Source: Erigeron canadensis
Taxonomy: Eukaryota; Streptophyta; Magnoliopsida; Asterales; Asteraceae
Assembly (NCBI RefSeq): GCF_010389155.1
Contig: NC_057766.1
Coordinates: forward strand, 42,480,463-42,544,462
DNA length: 64,000 nucleotides
Reading direction: 5' to 3'
Shown here: piece after piece, positions 33,721-53,031 of the stretch
How the letters are laid out: the number at the start of each line of letters is the position of its first letter
Position numbering within the stretch: the stretch's first letter is position 1
Program-made: the position numbers and the translations under genes
The notes under the pieces: generated by a model
The model's database searches: none
What the model saw: only the letters and a program-made list of their open reading frames with translations
What the model was told of the DNA's origin: nothing

Positions 33721-36225
33721 ATGAAGGTGATTCACATCCCTTGCCTGGAAGACAACTACTCTTATCTGTATGTACTTAATCATCATCATCAGATAAATTT
33801 TATTAATTTATTCCAGTAGGTTGGTTTTTGATTTATTTATTTAAATATAAGCTGACTTGACTGATTGATTAATTGGCAGAGTTTTTGATGAGAAAACAAA
33901 ACAAGGAGCAGTAGTGGATCCTGTCGAGCCCGAAAAGGTTCTTTCAGTCGCTAAACAACATGGCGTTGATCTTAAGCTTGTTCTTACCACTCATCACCAC
34001 TGGTTTGTCACTTTGTTGACCTTATTTTTTATTTATTTATTTAATCCAAATTTGTATTTATTTATAATTCCAGACAAGATATTCAATATATCTTACTGAT
34101 TTAGCTCAGTTCGTTAACTTTCGGTGCCATATGTCTCAAGTAAAAGCGAAAATTCAAAATTATGTTGTGGAAAATGTTATATAACAAATGTCATATGTGA
34201 TTCTAGATATGTAGTAGGTTTGTTTATTTGTTATGCTGAGGATAGGCCATGTTTCGTAGTCTGTTAAAATTGGTTGTCGGTTTAAATTATGAAGGTGCTG
34301 GTTTGTAGCTGCGATCAGTTTTTCGTTTTTTATGATACTCGAAGTTGGTTATTCAGTATCATCTGATCAGACTGGAAAATCATTACAAAACTGATTATGG
34401 ATATAGATATAGGACTACCTCACTGTTTGTAACTATAAGCAGCTGAGTATATGATTTTTGATATGATTCTATAAGTCACAATTTTCACCTAGAAAAAGAC
34501 ACTTGAAACATCCTTTATTGATGTTTGCATTGGCTTTCGTGTTATAATGATGATAGGGATCATGCGGGGGGGAATGAGAAGATAAAAGAGTTGGTGCCAG
34601 GTATTAAAGTTTATGGTGGCTCTGTTGATAATGTAAAGGGGTGTACTAATAAGGTTGAAAATGGCGATAAGTTGACGCTTGGGGATGATATAAATATACT
34701 CTCTCTCCACACACCATGGTATGTTTAGTTATTTCTGGTCAATGTTGTTTTCATTGTGACCCACGTTGCAAAGCCTCATTGATAGCCAAGTAGGGCAATC
34801 TTGTTGACAAAAGACCGTAGTATCAGATGATTTGCGGTCTAGAGCAACCGACAGCCAGATATTATGTGGCATGAAATTTTATCAAAAAAAGTAAACTTTG
34901 CTATTTAATGGGCAATCGGGAAATGGAACTGTTGCGGTTTCCATAGGTATTTTGTGTCTCATGTTATGGGAATAATAACTTGATGTGGTTTACTGCTTTT
35001 TCAGCCATACTAAAGGACACATAAGTTACTATTTGACCGCGAAAGAAGACGAGGACCCTGCTGTGTTCACAGGCGACACACTGGTTGGTGTATCCTTACA
35101 TATTTAGATACCCATTGAAATGCATGCCAATCCTTATAATTGTCAAGGCACTTTGTGACACTTGCAAATTATTTAATAAATTATTTTGACACCGTATTAG
35201 GTGTTTTAGTGGTTGAATCAGGGAGAATTTCAGTTCAATGCATAGCCAATATTTTCCCGGCTTGTAAGATAAGTAGATAACTAGTTTACTAGCTAAAATT
35301 GAAGCAGGTTGGTTGACTAAATTTGCGTTATTTTTTAAGGAACTGATGCATGCAGCCCTTTGGGTTTCTGCTCAAACCTCGTTAGAAACATAGTTTATAG
35401 CTTATTTGTTTGACCATTCCTAAAAAAACAGAACAAGACAATATGAATCTTTCGGTGCCTGTTGGGTTGCATCAAGCATTCTGAAAAATCGGTTATATTT
35501 TGTAGTTTGTTGCTGGTTGTGGCAAGTTTTTTGAGGGCACAGCAGAGCAGATGCATGAGTCATTATGTGTGACTTTGGCTTCTTTGCCAAAACATACTCG
35601 AGTGTACTGTGGCCATGAGGTACTTTTTGTATTCTTTTCCTGTCTTATAGTTTTTAAGCCTTGATCTGGTGGTAAAACATATACCCTTTTTCAAGTTTTA
35701 TTTTTCTATTTTCTCCTGACCATGTGACCGTGTTTTCTCGTTTTTCAGTATACAGTGAAAAATTTGCAGTTTGCTCAAACGGTTGAACCAGAGAATGCCA
35801 ATATATCTCAAAAGCTATCATGGGCTCAGCATCAGAGGCAATCTGGGCTTCCTACTATTCCATCCACCATTGATGATGAATTAAAAATTAATCCGTTTAT
35901 GCGAGCTGATCTACCAGAAGTTCAGGTCTTGCTGCTTTTATTTAATCAATTTCCACTTCTACACGATCTTGAAAAGTTAAAAGGCAACATAATAAATGTT
36001 AATGTATCTAAATGGTTACAAAGATTTTGAACTAAAATGGAACCGGCTTGTTCCGTCATTTAATCCTACTTTTATGAACATATACAGCATATCTGAATTT
36101 TTAACTAAATTTTGAATAACTAGGGTCTCATATATTCAATCACATTGCAGGCAAAGGTTGGATGCAAGTCCCCTGTCGAAGCAATGCGGGAGATAAGGCA
36201 GCGTAAGGATAATTGGAGAGGGTAA
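33721..36225 (+). CDS. GLX2-2: Cytosolic glyoxalase II (hydroxyacylglutathione hydrolase), 7 exons
   Basis: Exons 33721-33767, 33880-34002, 34557-34718, 35005-35083, 35506-35619, 35749-35925 and 36151-36225 join in frame to 258 residues, the length of Arabidopsis GLX2-2. It hydrolyses S-D-lactoylglutathione to D-lactate and glutathione, the second step of methylglyoxal detoxification. The metallo-beta-lactamase metal-binding motif THHHWDHAGG is formed across the exon 2/3 junction. Other metal ligands sit in [26 protein letters not shown] and VYCGHEYT, and the C-terminus carries the substrate-binding KNLQFA and CKSP-EAMR-I segments. The start [16 protein letters not shown] matches cytosolic homologues. 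The frame stays open upstream to an ATG at 33553, which would add 56 residues. All active-site residues are intact. Confidence 0.95.
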
Positions 36226-39200
36226 TCACCAAACAGTCTTCTCTTTAGTATTCTGTCACATATATTTCCTTTGTATCTTCTATGTAACCCCGCGTGTAAT
36301 AATGTATGCCATCAAAACTTCAAAAGGCCTATCCTGTTTACTTGTAATTTTGTGATGTTCAATATGTCATAAATTTTCCTATTCACGGTCTATCTTTCAA
36401 AATCCCATCTCATTTCCTTTTCTCGTTTGCTAAAGGTTTATCTAATCTCTTCATTTGATGATTAATAGGATTTGTAATACTCACCTTTAAGTGGATTACA
36501 CCCTTCCCTTTTTGGTCTTTGACCTTTGATAGAGATTTAGTTATCAATCCAAATGAAGCAAGATGACCCGATGATTGGATCTGTTGAAGGGTTATGGAGA
36601 AAGGGTATGGTAGAGCTTATTCCCCTGTCTTTATTGTGTCGGTGTGGGTAATGATTTGAAATCACCCTTGTAAATGATTCAAATTGGGAGTTGTGATTAT
36701 AAAGGAGTGGGAAGGAAGTAAAAGAACCATAAAGATGTTCAAATTCTTTTGATTTATTCTTTGCTTGATGTAAACTTGAAGGGTTAGAGTATGCTTTAGA
36801 CGTCTACGTATTTAGTCTTCCAACTAAAGAAATTGAATGCTTCATCATCACAATTCACTCTGCTGGAAGTACTAGTTATTCCAAACTCGTCTTCCAGTCA
36901 ATAATTGACTTTTGAAAGTCAAATATTATACTCGTAATGAACGATTAATGCTTGCCAATGGCCTAAGTGACAATACATACTCATATGGCATTATGGCTGA
37001 TTGGCTTCTTATGACATGTTTAAGTACCAGCTCGTTGCTTCTGTTAAGTCGAGGTACTTGAAAATACATTTTGTTGCAAACATGGTGACAATTAGTACAA
37101 CGTGGTTACCTTTGTTCTAAATAAGACGTGACAAATAGTACAATTAAGTTGGTATGCCTTGTTATGTTTGCTCTTCGTTAGTAGTTTGTTACCATGAGAT
37201 AAATCAGCTGTCTAATTTCATGGGAACACTTCCTTTCAAGACTATCTTTAAAATAATCAACAGGTTTTCAAGTTTCCACCTTTAACAAAGTTAATTTGGC
37301 ACATATGGAAGTGGGAGTGGAAAAGATCTTTTTTATTTAAGTTATCTGGGGAAGACAAGTCTTTTAACTCAAATATAATTGGCCTAAGGTATCGCTTAGA
37401 AGTTTATGGACCCTTCCCCGCCAAAATGCCAAATCCCTTCTTAATACATGGGGTATATATATGTTGATATTGTGTGAAAATCAGTAAGGTAAGTATACAA
37501 AACTAAACGGCCTTAGTAAGTTACTTTGAATCATTTGTCTTGATATCTCTTTTTTTTTTTTTTAGTTTTATTTGGTACTTCAACTCTTCAAGTTCCTTGA
37601 TTTCTCTTCAGGTTATCCATTTACTTTTAGCTACTAGATAAGATGACTTGTGTTGCATGTCTCATTCATAGGTTTATATGAACAAGTAAATGGGTAAGAT
37701 TTTTCATGTTCGGATTATCTAGAGACGTCAAGTCTTTTGATTAAGATGTTTTAGTTAGAATTTAATAATGTTTTAAATCCGATACCTCTTGTTTTTTCTC
37801 CTACAATGTAACAATCTTCTATATAATCTTACTAATTTAAAAAGATTTGAAGATTTAATATGTTTATTATAGAAAACTAGTCACACCGAGAAGAATATAA
37901 CTTGTTCAGCGAACATTAGTTGGCCATCTAGGCTTCCTCTTTGCTGCTAAAACTTAAGTATCACAAAGTATCGATGTCAACTAACTCCATATGCTTGCCA
38001 TAGGAAACTACCGAAGTATCAAGGATAGCAGGATACCAAATAATAAAATGTTCATTTGGTTATGTCTATGACGGGTCAAACCATCAATCTTTTGAAAGAA
38101 GAAGTGTGATATCAAAGCTAAATATTATATGTCCCATCTATTAAAACAATATAGTTTGTGATCTTTTGAAAAAATTGATTACAACTTTCATAGCATCAAC
38201 TGTTGCTAGTAATCGATGATATTAAGAATAATATTAGATACAATACACTTAGCTTCTAGGAATTATATAATGTGACATGATTTCTTAAAGCACTAGACGT
38301 TCCATCTTAAAAAGACGTAATTAAGAGTCTTCGTATGATGGCAAAGTGTCAAAATAAATGCAACAAATTAGATCATCTTTTCAATCAAAGTTAAAAGCCA
38401 TAACCCTTCATACCAAGTTACCAACGTGTTCACACGGTCCAATTCACATCAAAAATTAAGGATTTGTTGCACCCACTGCATGCATTAATAGAAGTTTAAG
38501 AAGTGCCAGATAAACAAATGTATTGGAATTTTATGTATAAGTGACAACAAGATACCATATGTATATCAAAATTGGGTAACTTAATAGTCTAATACACTAT
38601 CATATATCAAAACTTATTAATAATTTATCGGCATTCACCATAAAAGTATAATTTGCAAAAAAAAATTAAAAAAAATAGGTACATTACAACGTTCCGTGTA
38701 AAGTTGTTTAAAGTTATTATTGTGAGATAATTACTCGTACCAAAATGACACGTATATAAGATTAATATGTCCCTGTCAAAATTGACTTTTACATATATTA
38801 GAAATTCAATTAACATTAAAAGCATTTCCTTACACTATCTTTTTTTTTTTCCTTTAAAACAACAATATATTAAAATAAAAAGGCCATTAAAGTTAGAACA
38901 AAAAATTATTTTACGAGTAATCATACATTGAGAAATATGCATAGATCTTTCCAAATAGCTTAACTGTCTTAAGTGTGAGAAAACCAAATGTATCTAATGC
39001 AAAATGTTAAACACATGTTAGTTGTGACACTTTATTATAATAAACACTTTGTTTTATCATATTCATTCATTAAAAACTATTTATAAGCGTATGGAATGTT
39101 TAGTTTATTTCAACTTTACTAAAATTATAAGGCATCGGGTGAAACTACCGGCCCGTTATCCGTTAAAAGAAAGAAAAATTGACAAAAAGAATTACTAGTA

Positions 39201-39749
39201 TAAAAAAAACTTAAAAAATTAAGGATTAAATAAGATGGAATTGTATTGTGCTTTTACGCGTTAAGTTCAAAGCTGTCTTTTTTTTTTTTTTGAACATTAG
39301 GTCATAGCTGTCTACTTCACCCCTTCTATTTCATTACTGTACTTACTGTATACAATATTTCCTTTATTTATTTATTATCTTTAAAAATTAATTAAAAACA
39401 TTATTACCGAGAAAAATCCTCACAAAATTTACTTATCACACGTTAACTCCAATTTTAATGCAAATTCAATCCTTCCCAGTTTCGTTCTTCCAATAACACT
39501 ATTTCTCCTTTCTACCCCAATCCCTTGAATCGATTTGAATCCTTGTTTCTTTCTTCTCGATTCCACCCTAAATCATTCTCAATTCAATTATACATACACA
39601 AATTTGTATCTATATATAGATATTTATATACTCATAATAATATCGCTACCTAATCCTGTTCGTCATCGAAATAATCATATATATATATTATAATTATAAT
39701 TATAAATAAATTAGTTAAGCAACATTGTGATTGAATTATCAGAGTTTAT
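36226..39749. other. Intergenic DNA and 5' flank of the RING gene
   Basis: No exon, RNA gene or bounded transposon was recognised in this 3.5 kb. It contains several long T runs (for example 37548-37563 and 38840-38851). The 250 bases before 39750 are pyrimidine-rich and probably include the RING gene's 5' UTR. Confidence 0.45.
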
Positions 39750-45690
<5,941 letters not shown>

Positions 45691-46180
45691 ACTTCCCAAG
45701 TTCCCATGCAGACCGTTTGCTTTCTTCAATATCGTCCACGGATTTTCCCAAAGTTATAATCTGTATTATTGCAGTTATTTTTGGCATCTTTTCCCCCGCT
45801 AATTGTACAGTCGAGGATTTCTTGTGCCCCTAATTATAGTGATATACTCACACACATATACATACATACAATATTACACATGAGTGGATTATGTAATACC
45901 ATTGTTAACGCTTTGTATATGGAAATACGCTATAAGTGTTTGTATGGATGATTTCCACATGTCTGAAGTCGTTAATCATTTTAGTTTTTTAGTTGCAAAG
46001 AGGGCCCAAGAGAAGAACTTGAGTGCATAGTGCATACTGTTAGGGACAAGTAGCGTCAAACTGTCAAAGGCGATGTCAGCTATTAGGGGTTCAAATCATG
46101 TTTCATGTTTCATGTTTCTTTAACCAAAATGTTACATGATTTTTACCTTTGTTTATGTTTGGACACGGGACTGGATACCT
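45691..46180. other. RING gene 3' UTR and downstream DNA
   Basis: The first few hundred bases are likely 3' UTR. No gene was recognised. GTTTCATGTTTCATGTTTC near 46098 is a short duplication. Confidence 0.4.
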
Positions 46181-46184
46181 TTTT

Positions 46185-46645
46185 TTTTTTTTTTAATGAG
46201 AGAGTGCCGCGCGTTGCGGCGGTGAGATGGTAGGGGTGATAGGTCATAGACTCATAGGAGGTGATAAGTCATAGTTTACCCGTACGGGCTCTGCCATCGG
46301 ATTTAAAAATTCGTTGAAAGTATATCAAATGACATCTTTAACTTAAGGGCTGAAATTTTAAGAACATCATACAATTTTTATTATTTATCGATAAATGGTT
46401 TTTGAAATAAACGATTTTGAATGAATTAGAGGAATGAAATGATTTATGAAGGAGAGAAAAAAACGAGTGGTTGAGATTTGAGGAGAGGGAAAAAAATGAG
46501 TGTTTAAAATTTAAAGGTATTATAGGTATATTAGGTAAAGATGTTTAAATTAGTGAAAAAAATGATGGATAATTTAGGTAATCCAAATCATCTTTTGAAA
46601 TTTCAAAAAAGGTCAAAATGCTTTATAAAATAATATAGATTAAAA
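46185..46645 (-). mobile_element. Possible small Helitron-like repeat
   Basis: The left part has the palindrome-like GTGCCGCGCGTTGCGGCGG. The right end on the minus strand reads TCTATATTATTTTATAAAGC after an A. A related stretch with GGTATTATA-GTATATTAGGT and GCTTTATAA sits inside the element at 41819-42944. This fits a short non-autonomous Helitron, but a CTRR end is not clear. Confidence 0.4.
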
Positions 46646-49198
46646 TGTGAATATAGTCTTATCTGTTTCATGATGTATGGGAAAAATGTAAAATCATCAA
46701 CATATAGTCTCCGTACCGGCATTTATACCGTGACTATTGAATGTTTGAGTGTTTATATTTGTCAAACTTACAAATTTTAATTATTAAAATATATATTAAG
46801 TATTTTATATTGTTTTTACTTATGCCATACAACTTCATGCAAAGACACATCCAATGCCATCAATGATGGCTATTGTTGGCCAGTATGTCGCGGCCTTAAG
46901 CTGTCATTGCACTGCAATGTCCATTCCATGTTTTTGCTTCTCCCATTCCCTTGCTTTTCTAATGTGAAGTTCTACTCTCTTTTTGTAAAGATGTTTTATG
47001 TCAATTTTTTGCAAAAAATAGTCAGATTTTAGTGCAATGAGCTTTATTGCATTATAAGGACGTTTCTTCTGATTATTTATACGCACATGCAGATAAAATA
47101 TAACCTTTTTGATAACCTTGTCCTCAGATGATATAGTCATTTTAAAAGTATTCAATGCAAATAAAGATGGATATATGAAATTCTAAATTTTATAGAATAG
47201 TACAAATGTCCAAATATTTATTCCACATCCAACTGATACTTTTAACCACCTTCAACGTGGGTCAGACTAGGACCTAATTTCTTTATAGTGATCTCACGTT
47301 CGAACTTTAATAGGTAACAATTTTTGGGCTGCAAGGGAAATGGTTAAAAAACGATGATAAACGTATTTCAATGTCATTCTCATGTAATAATTAACCTGAA
47401 TAGAGAAAACCTTATCTGTTGACTTATTTATCAAACTAGTAATTTTTTTTGTTCTCTTATTATAAAAGATCCAAGAAGTAACAAGTTAGAAGATTAAAAC
47501 TATGAAATCTAGAAACGTGAGAGCTGTCCTTCATGACACATTGGCTTGCTTGTGTCCGTCCGCCACCATCACCAACTCCCGTTAGTGTCAAAGGAAATCC
47601 CACTCAAATTTTGGTTGATTCTCCCAAGTTGACTTCTATATCTTTTCATAAATATAAAACATGGTTGACCAAGTTCAAAGTTCAACAACTGAGCCACTGA
47701 GGCCTCCAAACCATTCATATATGCACATGAAGAAGATTTTAAATTGGAAAAATGATGATAACTTAGACCCAGAAGAGATAAGATAATATTATGGATTTCA
47801 AAGTGGCGTATCTTGGTGTATCAAGAATCACCAGCTAGCCAAGCCATTAGATTAGTGTCACGGAAAAGAGAATTGATATTAGTATCAAATTATTTGATTA
47901 TTTTACCACATCGGTGTAGTTAATATTTGTATAGTCTGCAATGATACTTGTACATAGTGATAAGAAAATTAAAAAAAATGGTACAAATATCATCTCTCAC
48001 GGAAAATGAGGAAGTGCTCATCCAATGTTATATTTAACAAGGATTTGGATATCCACTTGTTACGAACATTTTTTACCCAAATTAAAGAGCAACTAATTAA
48101 AAAATGATAGTTACATTAATGCAATTAACAATACTTCCATGACAACTTATATTGATTATATTATTCACAATCGATACATGATGTTTATTTATTTATTTAA
48201 AAAAAAAAAAAGATACATGATGTTTAAAAAATTATAACAATAAAATAAAATTGACATGTAATTAAAAAGAAACAAGATAAGCTTAATAATAATAAAAAGA
48301 AGTCAGAACAAAAAATCCAGCTTATTAGCATACTCTTAAGCAACAATTCTTCAATAACGAAATGTTTTACAAAGCTTTTTACAAAAAAATTTAATATTTC
48401 ATAAAATGTTTGCACAACCTATTTATATTGGAGTGAAAAGCTTTTCTAAAATAAGTTTAGAAATTTCAAGTATTTGGAAGAAGTTTACATTATTTTCTCT
48501 TCTTTGTTTCAAAGATATAGTTTTTAATATTTTTTAAAAGTTTTTGGAAGAATTTTACACTCTCTTTCTCTTCATTTAATTTATAAAGCAGAATATATGT
48601 ATAAGAAAAACACAAGAAACTAAGAACAACAATGAAGAAACAGAAGGTAGTGGAGTTAGCTCAGAGACCACACACACTGAAGACTAGCTGATCACCTCAT
48701 CGATATGTCTTGTTTTGGTCATCTCTCCCCATACCGCCAATCATTAACTCTTGACATATTTATTTAAGTAAAGTAATTACCACCAGAGCTAATATGTTAA
48801 TTAATCAATGTCTATATATATGCATCAAAGTATGTATATATTAAACCTTTTCATTTTTAGTTTTACCCAACGTCTTGAGTTTTATTCTTAAGAATAACAA
48901 GTCTTGAGTTTTCCATCCGAATACTTGTAACGGACCGTAGCCAATATCTTGTCGTCTAACGTACGTGCACGACTCACCATTATACGGTGAGGTTTTCCTG
49001 ATATTGTATCCAGACTGAATCTTCAAAAAATAATAAAGCATGTTTATGATAAGGTATTTCTGTTGGCCTGATTTTTCTTAACTTTAATACAGTAGGACAA
49101 TACTGATAATGCAAGTAAGTAAATCACCCCACTTTGATATTGAGGTTTATAGATAAGAAAATCAATGTCTAGTTACTAATAATACACACATATATATA
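46646..49198. other. AT-rich intergenic DNA, no gene seen
   Basis: No exon, tRNA or bounded transposon was recognised. The open frame at 47155-46904 (minus) has no coding signature beyond chance. The pieces near 47230-47330 include a B-box-like ACGTTCGAACTTT, perhaps SINE debris. Confidence 0.45.
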
Positions 49199-49341
49199 GG
49201 GAAATGCTAAAAGGGCTGTATTTAACGTGCATAAAAAATTTATATCTTTCATATTAAAAGTCCGTCCCTGATTTTCATGATAATGTACAAACAATCTATG
49301 CACCTTAAACACAGTCCTAAGAGCTGTATTTAGCAAATCCC
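49199..49341. mobile_element. Foldback MITE, family A, copy 1
   Basis: It starts GGGAAATGCTAAAAGGGCTG. The reverse complement of its end is GGGATTTGCTAAATACAGCT. The inner CGTGCATAAA is mirrored by TATGCACC. It is flanked on both sides by TATATA. A second copy is at 52253-52409. Confidence 0.75.
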
Positions 49342-49583
49342 ATATATATAATTAAGCTGGCATTTTTTTTTTCTATACCATTCTTATTATCGATTTATAA
49401 TAATTTAAAATTGTACAATCCACGCCATCTTTACATGCATATATAACTGAGTTTCAGATAGCTAGAAAATTGAACCTAGCTAGCTGGTAGTTCTAGAATC
49501 ATGATCAGATAGTAACTAGTTGAGGTGGTTGGTTAACGTTTGACAAGTTGATAACCACTTGAATATATATATATATATATACA

Positions 49584-49766
49584 TGAATGAGAAAAATGAA
49601 TATGGGACTGTTATGCACCAAATTTGGGTGAAAAATCTCTCACATATCAATATTTTAATAATTTGAATAAATGCTTAGCCCTCATGATTTTTATGGTTTA
49701 AAAAAAAGTATGTGAGAGGTTTTTCACCTAACTTAGGTGCCTAACAGCCTCATATTCCCTTCCCCA
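49584..49766. mobile_element. Foldback MITE, family D, divergent copy
   Basis: ATATGGGACTGTTATGCACC at the left mirrors GGTGCCTAACAGCCTCATAT at the right. The middle has the family D core (CACATA-TAATATTTT and CTCATGATTTTTATGG-TTAAAAAAA). (TA)n flanks occur on both sides. Confidence 0.65.
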
Positions 49767-49787
49767 TTTATATATATATATATATAT

Positions 49788-49931
49788 AAGGCTGTGTGAC
49801 ACCTAAGCTTAGTTGTGGAACTCCTCACATACTAATATTTTATTATTTCTTATTTAATGAATAAATGTATAGGCCTTCATGATTTTTATGAATTAAAAAA
49901 ACAATATGTAAGTATTCCACACCTAAACTTA
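49788..49931. mobile_element. Foldback MITE, family D, second copy
   Basis: AAGGCTGTGTGACACCTAAG and the core GGAACTCCTCACATACTAAT, with CATGATTTTTATG-ATTAAAAAAACA, match the copy at 55603-55792 closely. The right terminal repeat is cut short and runs directly into TATATATA. Confidence 0.7.
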
Positions 49932-49947
49932 TATATATATATATATA

Positions 49948-50327
49948 GGGACAATCAAATAAGAATAGTCTTAAAATAAGAACGGTGAGAACACTTAAAA
50001 AACATCATTTTGATGCATTAAAAGTCCATATAACTAACATAGTGCATAACTAATTTTCATTATTTAAGTGTATAGCAACACATTGACCTGTCAAAATAAA
50101 AAAAATCATGTTTTTTGTTTTGTGCATCCATCCTGGCTGTATATTCTTCAAAATGATGCATCCACCAAAAAACGTGATTTTTTCGATTTTGACGGATCAA
50201 TGTGTTGTTAAACACTTAAATGATAATAATTAGTTCTGCACCATGTTAGTTTTATGGACTTTTAATGCATCAAAATGATTTTTTTAAAGTGTTCTCACCG
50301 TTCTTATTTTAAGACTGTTCTCACCGT
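49948..50327. mobile_element. Large palindromic foldback MITE, family B
   Basis: The left arm (GTCTTAAAATAAGAACGGTG, then AGAACACTT, TTGATGCATTAAAAGTCCAT) is the reverse complement of the right arm (ATGGACTTTTAATGCATCAA, AAGTGTTCT, CACCGTTCTTATTTTAAGAC). The arms extend well over 130 bases with a short centre. It sits between two (TA)n tracts. Confidence 0.85.
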
Positions 50328-50355
50328 ATATATATATATATATATATATAAATAG

Positions 50356-50680
50356 GGGAAAGATAATTTGAGACCAACTAAAAAAAGTCCAAAAAAGGAC
50401 CATTGATTTTCATAACTTACACACCACCATCATCATCTACTACGATATATAAGACTTTTTTGTAAAAACACTAAGACTTTCCGGCGACGGGCCCACCAAA
50501 AAATCATGTGTAACACATGATTTTTAACTCATGATTTTTTGGTGGGCCCGTCGTCGGAAAGTCTTAGTGTTTTTACAAAAAAGTCTTGTATATCGTAGTA
50601 GATGATGATGGTGTACAAAAATCAATGGTCCTAATTAGTCTTAAAATAAGAGGTGGTCTCAAAATATCTCACCCTTGTAA
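50356..50680. mobile_element. Palindromic foldback MITE, family C
   Basis: AAGACTTTCCGGCGACGGGC with CCACCAAAAAATCATG on the left is mirrored by CATGATTTTTTGGTGG and GCCCGTCGTCGGAAAGTCTT on the right. The outer parts also pair (GTCCAAAAAAGGACCATTGA against TCAATGGTCC). The left flank is (TA)n. The short centre contains TGTAACACATGA. Confidence 0.85.
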
Positions 50681-50689
50681 GGAAAAGGT

Positions 50690-51009
50690 AATTTGAAACC
50701 AAAATATATATATATACACACAAGAAAACACATTGGTCCATAAAGTACCCCACATCAATTAACACTGCGAACTCTCATGTGGTATTGGTCATGGCGCACA
50801 CATTATAGTGATGTACAAGTGTACAACGTATATGTTACCCACTTATCTAAGTCCTTAATTTGTCCCCTAGAAGATGAAGAATATACATTATGGAAACATA
50901 TACATGCCATACTAGATTAGACTTAATTATATAAACAAAATACACCCTTATATAATAGTATTTACTTTTACATTCATACACACACATACTATTAAAAATT
51001 GACTTTTAC
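50690..51009. other. Intergenic DNA, no feature seen
   Basis: AT-rich sequence between the foldback cluster and the LTR-like region, with no recognised exon or repeat end. Confidence 0.4.
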
Positions 51010-51745
51010 GACATTTGATTCGTTGGAATATGATTACCTAAAATAAATGAATGTTCGAAAATATTTAAGCTTATGAAGTCACACGTTTTGACACAATACA
51101 TTATGTAATTAATTAATATGTTAATGTAATGTATTAGTTAATATATATGTTTACGAAGTAACTAAATAAACGTTTGTCAAATGTTAAAATATACGTGTAT
51201 TAATGATTAAAGGTTTCGAAAGAGATGGACTTAAATTATAATTAGGAATTAAGGATGTTTCCTAATTATACATATAGGGGGCCGGTTTTACAAAGGGGTT
51301 TTTAACCCTAATATTAGCTTGTTTACCAAGTTAAGTAAACCCTAATATTAACCTTATATAAAGAGGGTTCAGGGTTATTATTTGTAAGATGATTGAAAGG
51401 TAAAAACCCTAACAAATATCTCTCTTTCTCTCCTCTCTTTTTCGGCCAAACCAAAACCCAAAAAGGTTTCAGTTTTCCTTGTTCAACTACATCAAAGGAA
51501 GCACAAAGGGTTATGGGATTCGTGATCGACACTAGCATACATACATCGTTGTGTCGTGTGTGCAATTGTAAAAGAGTTTTACTTTAAACCCTAAACTATA
51601 GTTTATGGGATTCATTAACTTTGTCAATTAATATTTATATTGCATAAATATTTCCGCTGGGTACTCGTGTTATTTGTGTGTGATGAATTGTTTAAATCTT
51701 GGTTATGACACTCACATTACGACTTACGAGCAAACTAATTCCAGC
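51010..51745 (+). mobile_element. Probable copia LTR remnant
   Basis: The order of signals is that of a Ty1-copia LTR. A TATA region (CCTTATATAAAGAGGG, about 51353) is followed by a CT-rich leader (CTCTCTTTCTCTCCTCTC) and, near 51650, TTTCCGCTGGGTACTCGTG, like the 3' part of copia LTRs. TTGGAATATG at about 51023 and AATTCCAGCA near 51740 could be mutated ends. No target duplication matches, so the boundaries are uncertain. Confidence 0.4.
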
Positions 51746-52252
51746 ATAACTTATATTACGAGCTAGCCCGGGGACATATATAACGAGTTAGACTAGTTTA
51801 ATTTATGCCGTTCAACACATATAAGAAAAATATATAAACAATATAATTAGTTGTGACTTTTACATAATGTCTTTCTTAATGGACCATCACCCTAATAATT
51901 TATCAACCAATATAATTAGAATATGATTGAATATTTCGATAATCCTGACTTCATCTCAGTAATACGTGTAAGTCAGAAATACGATCAAGTAGCTTGACTT
52001 GCCATTTAAAAATAAAAAAAAACACTATTAAAGTTAGAAAACTCTAATGCAAAAAAGATGACAATTATCAATTTAGGTAACATATAATTTCATATCTTAT
52101 TTTAATATTCACAGGAAATGATTATTTGGACTAAATATATAACTATATATTATCTGGAAATATATTTCATGTTAACATTGAAGTAAATTTAAAAAAATAT
52201 TAGCTATATAAATATTTTTTTAGAAATCATTAATTATATATATATATATATA

Positions 52253-52409
52253 GGGAAATGCTAAATACAACCCTTAGGACTGTATTTAACGTGCATAAAA
52301 AAAATTTGTATCTTCCATATTGAAAGTCCGCCCCCTGATTTTTATGGTAAATGTACAAATAATTTATGCACCTTAAACACAGCCCTAAGAGCTGTATTTA
52401 GCAAACCCC
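52253..52409. mobile_element. Foldback MITE, family A, copy 2
   Basis: It starts GGGAAATGCTAAATACAACC and ends GAGCTGTATTTAGCAAACCC, with TATATA on both sides. It shares ATTTAACGTGCATAAAAAA, AAAGTCCG and TGCACCTTAAACACAG with the copy at 49199. Confidence 0.8.
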
Positions 52410-52424
52410 ATATATATATAGGTT

Positions 52425-52610
52425 TTAGGTAAATAAAATAAATATTAAGGTAAAACAAATAAAACAATATATTTTTCTTAACTGAAATCACCGTGCATCA
52501 TGAAAATCATCGTACATCAATTGCTTCGTGCATCAATTTTAGCATGATCTAAGGGTCAAGTTCTTTTCTTATCTGTTTTACTTTAATATTTGTCTTGCAA
52601 TACCCAACCC
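52425..52610. mobile_element. MITE, family E, copy 1
   Basis: AGGTAAATAAAATAAATATT and GGTAAAACAAATAAAACAA at the left mirror TCTGTTTTACTTTAATATTTG at the right. Internal ATCACCGTGCATCATGAAAA is shared with the inverted copy at 53032-53233. It lies between (TA)n tracts. Confidence 0.65.
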
Positions 52611-53031
52611 AATATATATATATATATTTATTAAATATATATATATTTAGAATTACCACAACATATAAAACAAAATAAAGGTATATATGATAAAAAGAAA
52701 AAATAAAGCTAAATTAGTTTGGAGTAATGTTGTACAGTATACAGTTAATTAGTGGTCAAAGGTAAACAAAATAAAGTATCCAGACACAGTAATTTAACAC
52801 GGACCCGCATTGCTGCTGGATCTCGATCTTCATCCATCTCTATACACATCTTTTCCTTTCTCACTCTCATTCTCTCTCTGGCTATAACTTTTTTTCCTTC
52901 ACATAAACAGTGAAAGTGGGATTTTCCTTTTCAGACCAACAAACAACCATGCATTTATTTTTCACATATTAGAAGTGTCACACTACTCACACACTACTCA
53001 TATATTATAGATTTGAGGTTATTATTATAAA

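Noticed and set aside
34098..34165. tRNA-like GATTTAGCTCAGTTCGTTAA in intron 2 of glyoxalase II
   Set aside because: It has an A-box-like start only; the acceptor and T arms do not pair, so it is at most very old SINE debris.
51323..51587. ORFs on both strands around the CT-rich leader
   Set aside because: They fall in the probable copia LTR remnant, which is untranslated sequence.
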